A stretch of 64,000 nt of DNA from Mercurialis annua. Lineage: Eukaryota > Streptophyta > Magnoliopsida > Malpighiales > Euphorbiaceae. The notes below the pieces were generated by a model that had not been told where the DNA came from, did no database searches, and saw nothing but the letters and a program-made list of their open reading frames with translations. The stretch lies in assembly GCF_937616625.2 (NCBI RefSeq), contig NC_065571.1, positions 48,717,651 to 48,781,650 of the forward strand, read 5' to 3'. This document shows positions 62,811 to 64,000 of this stretch, piece after piece (the first letter of the stretch is position 1; each line of letters begins with the position of its first letter). A program made the translations under genes and the position numbers.

Positions 62811-63100
62811 ACTCGGACAAAGCCGAGATGATGTTGCGATGTATGATGCTCGGTGTATCCGAGATGGTGTTGCTATGTGTTTTACTCGGTTGAGCCGAGA
62901 TGATGTTGTGGTGTGTCTTACTCGGTTGAGCCGAGAGGATGTTGTGGTGTGTCTTACTCGGTTGAGCCAAGATGGTGTTGTGGTGTGTCTTACTCGGTTG
63001 AGCCGAGATGGTGTTGTGGTGTTTTACTCGGTTGACCGAGGTGATGTTATGATGTTTTACTCGGTTGACTGAGGTGATGTTATGGTGTGTCTTACTCGGT
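62811..63100 (+). repeat. 36-bp minisatellite with a CTCGG...CCGAG dyad in each unit
   Basis: About eight units of the form ACTCGGTTGAGCCGAGATGR plus TGTTGTGGTGTGTCTT. Most units carry the inverted repeat CTCGG-N5-CCGAG. The last three units are shortened. Because 36 is a multiple of three, an open frame of 77 codons runs through it, but this is not evidence of a gene. Confidence 0.9.
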
Positions 63101-63666
63101 TTATGTTCTATTTTTAAGATTGTTCATCTGTATTTATATCAATGTGATAGAGCTGAATTAGGTTTTTAGAAGTACCGTTTTGAGTCTTTCGCTCGTTTTT
63201 AGCGATTTGGATGGAGAATCCAGCTTTGAATTGATAGACATCAATGCGTTCTTGGCTAATTAAAGCGTATTTAGCTCGAATTAAGTGCGATTTGGTGTTC
63301 TTAGAGATGTATGGTTTGACCAACTTAGTGTATTTTTTTGGGATTTATGTGTTATTTGTTCGTGTTGTGTGCCTTCAGATCCAACCGCCTTGAATTGGTG
63401 AGTTAAAGTTATTTAAATAGGAGTATGATCAGGTATAAGGTTAGCTAGTGTTCATATTAAGTTAGGAGTATTCTATTAAATGTTTACATTAGCTTAAAAG
63501 TATATTTTAAATAATTATCATATTAAATTCATATTAATTAATGGGTGCAGCGGAAAAAGTTACTAAAACACTATTTTAGTATCTGAAAGTATTAAAAAGG
63601 GCTTTTAGAGCCATAAGAGTTTGAATTCGGTCAATTTAATCTTTTAAATATATAAAATTAGGGTTT
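63101..63666. other. Spacer
   Basis: No gene seen. A 69-codon minus-strand ORF (63114-63323) has no recognisable family. Confidence 0.35.
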
Positions 63667-64000
63667 TTGACGGATCTGTGCCTACGGGCTTTTAAAAATT
63701 ACATTTTGGTGCCTGTATGGGAATTAATCCCAAATTTGTGCCTGGGCCCACATCATCCGCGATTTAATATTGCGGATGACGTTGCCATCCGCGATATTAA
63801 ATCGCGGATGATGTTAACAGCACTAATTGGGGTAATTAACCCCAATTAATGCCATCCGCGATTTAATATCGCGGATGGCATCTCTCCCCAATCATTGGGG
63901 AGACAGATTACTGTCTCCCCAATGATTGGGGAGAGACAATAATTGGGTTACCCCATCATTTTCTTTGAATTTTTTTTATAAAATAAATTCCGTGTTTTAA
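63667..64000. mobile_element. Left part of an element cut by the window edge
   Basis: It starts near GACGGATCTGTGCCTACGGG with GTGCC repeats that look like a terminal repeat of a non-autonomous element, followed by a hairpin array. The right end is outside the window, so type and length are unknown. Confidence 0.5.
63754..63934. repeat. Second array of consecutive hairpin units
   Basis: Inverted repeats at 63754-63778, 63786-63810, 63824-63848, 63851-63879, 63883-63903, 63902-63915 and 63914-63934. Three share CATCCGCGAT...ATCGCGGATG, two share TCTCCCCAAT...ATTGGGGAGA, and one is TAATTGGGGT...ACCCCAATTA. Arms are 9-12 bp and nearly all perfect (only 5 bp in 63902-63915). The loops of repeated units are reverse complements of each other (TTAAT and ATTAA, C and G). 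Confidence 0.93.

Noticed and set aside
62839..63072. 77-codon ORF with a 12-residue repeat
   Set aside because: The 36-bp minisatellite period keeps the frame open by arithmetic.

Overview
The window is nuclear DNA from a eudicot plant. Every real gene has introns with GT-AG borders, all five gene products match plant families, the spacers are very AT-rich, and there are plant-type transposable elements (TRIM, hAT, Stowaway, PIF/Harbinger, MULE-like, a Tekay/Del-like LTR element) plus pieces of plastid DNA. The species cannot be named from the sequence. I saw no tRNA, rRNA, CRISPR array or prokaryotic operon.

Five protein-coding genes can be reconstructed with all splice phases agreeing. 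They are: a CHERP-like SURP/CID splicing protein (+, 307-3470, 650 aa); a CYP716A-type cytochrome P450 (+, 4131-5769, 478 aa); a Raf-like protein kinase (-, 6288-10405, 422 aa); DCAF1, a WD40/LisH receptor of CUL4-DDB1 ubiquitin ligases (-, 19262-27761, 14 coding exons, 1943 aa); and the arginine methyltransferase PRMT5 (-, 46435-55300, 23 coding exons, 650 aa). CHERP-like, kinase, DCAF1 and PRMT5 follow the order of Arabidopsis AT4G31200, AT4G31170, AT4G31160 and AT4G31120, so this is an old collinear block. The P450 is an extra gene inside it.

The rest is mobile or repetitive. 11.3-19.2 kb holds a GTATC-word repeat, a broken LRR receptor-like fragment, a LINE remnant, a Stowaway MITE, a plastid insertion (psbB joined to atpB) and an 885-bp MULE-like element filled with eight consecutive hairpins. 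28-44.5 kb is a nested stack: a hAT transposon (30344-44159, 8-bp duplication) sits inside a MITE, and a 9.5-kb LTR retrotransposon (32703-42248, 5-bp duplication) sits inside the hAT transposase gene, which had also lost its catalytic core. 55.5-64 kb holds further MITEs, a 2.5-kb foldback element with an ATTATCAT/ATGATAAT core, a PIF/Harbinger element nested in another inverted-repeat element, a 36-bp minisatellite with a dyad in each unit, and at the right edge a second, unrelated hairpin array.

The strongest candidates for something undescribed are the two hairpin arrays (18138-18371 and 63754-63934). Their units keep their pairing although the stem sequence differs between units.
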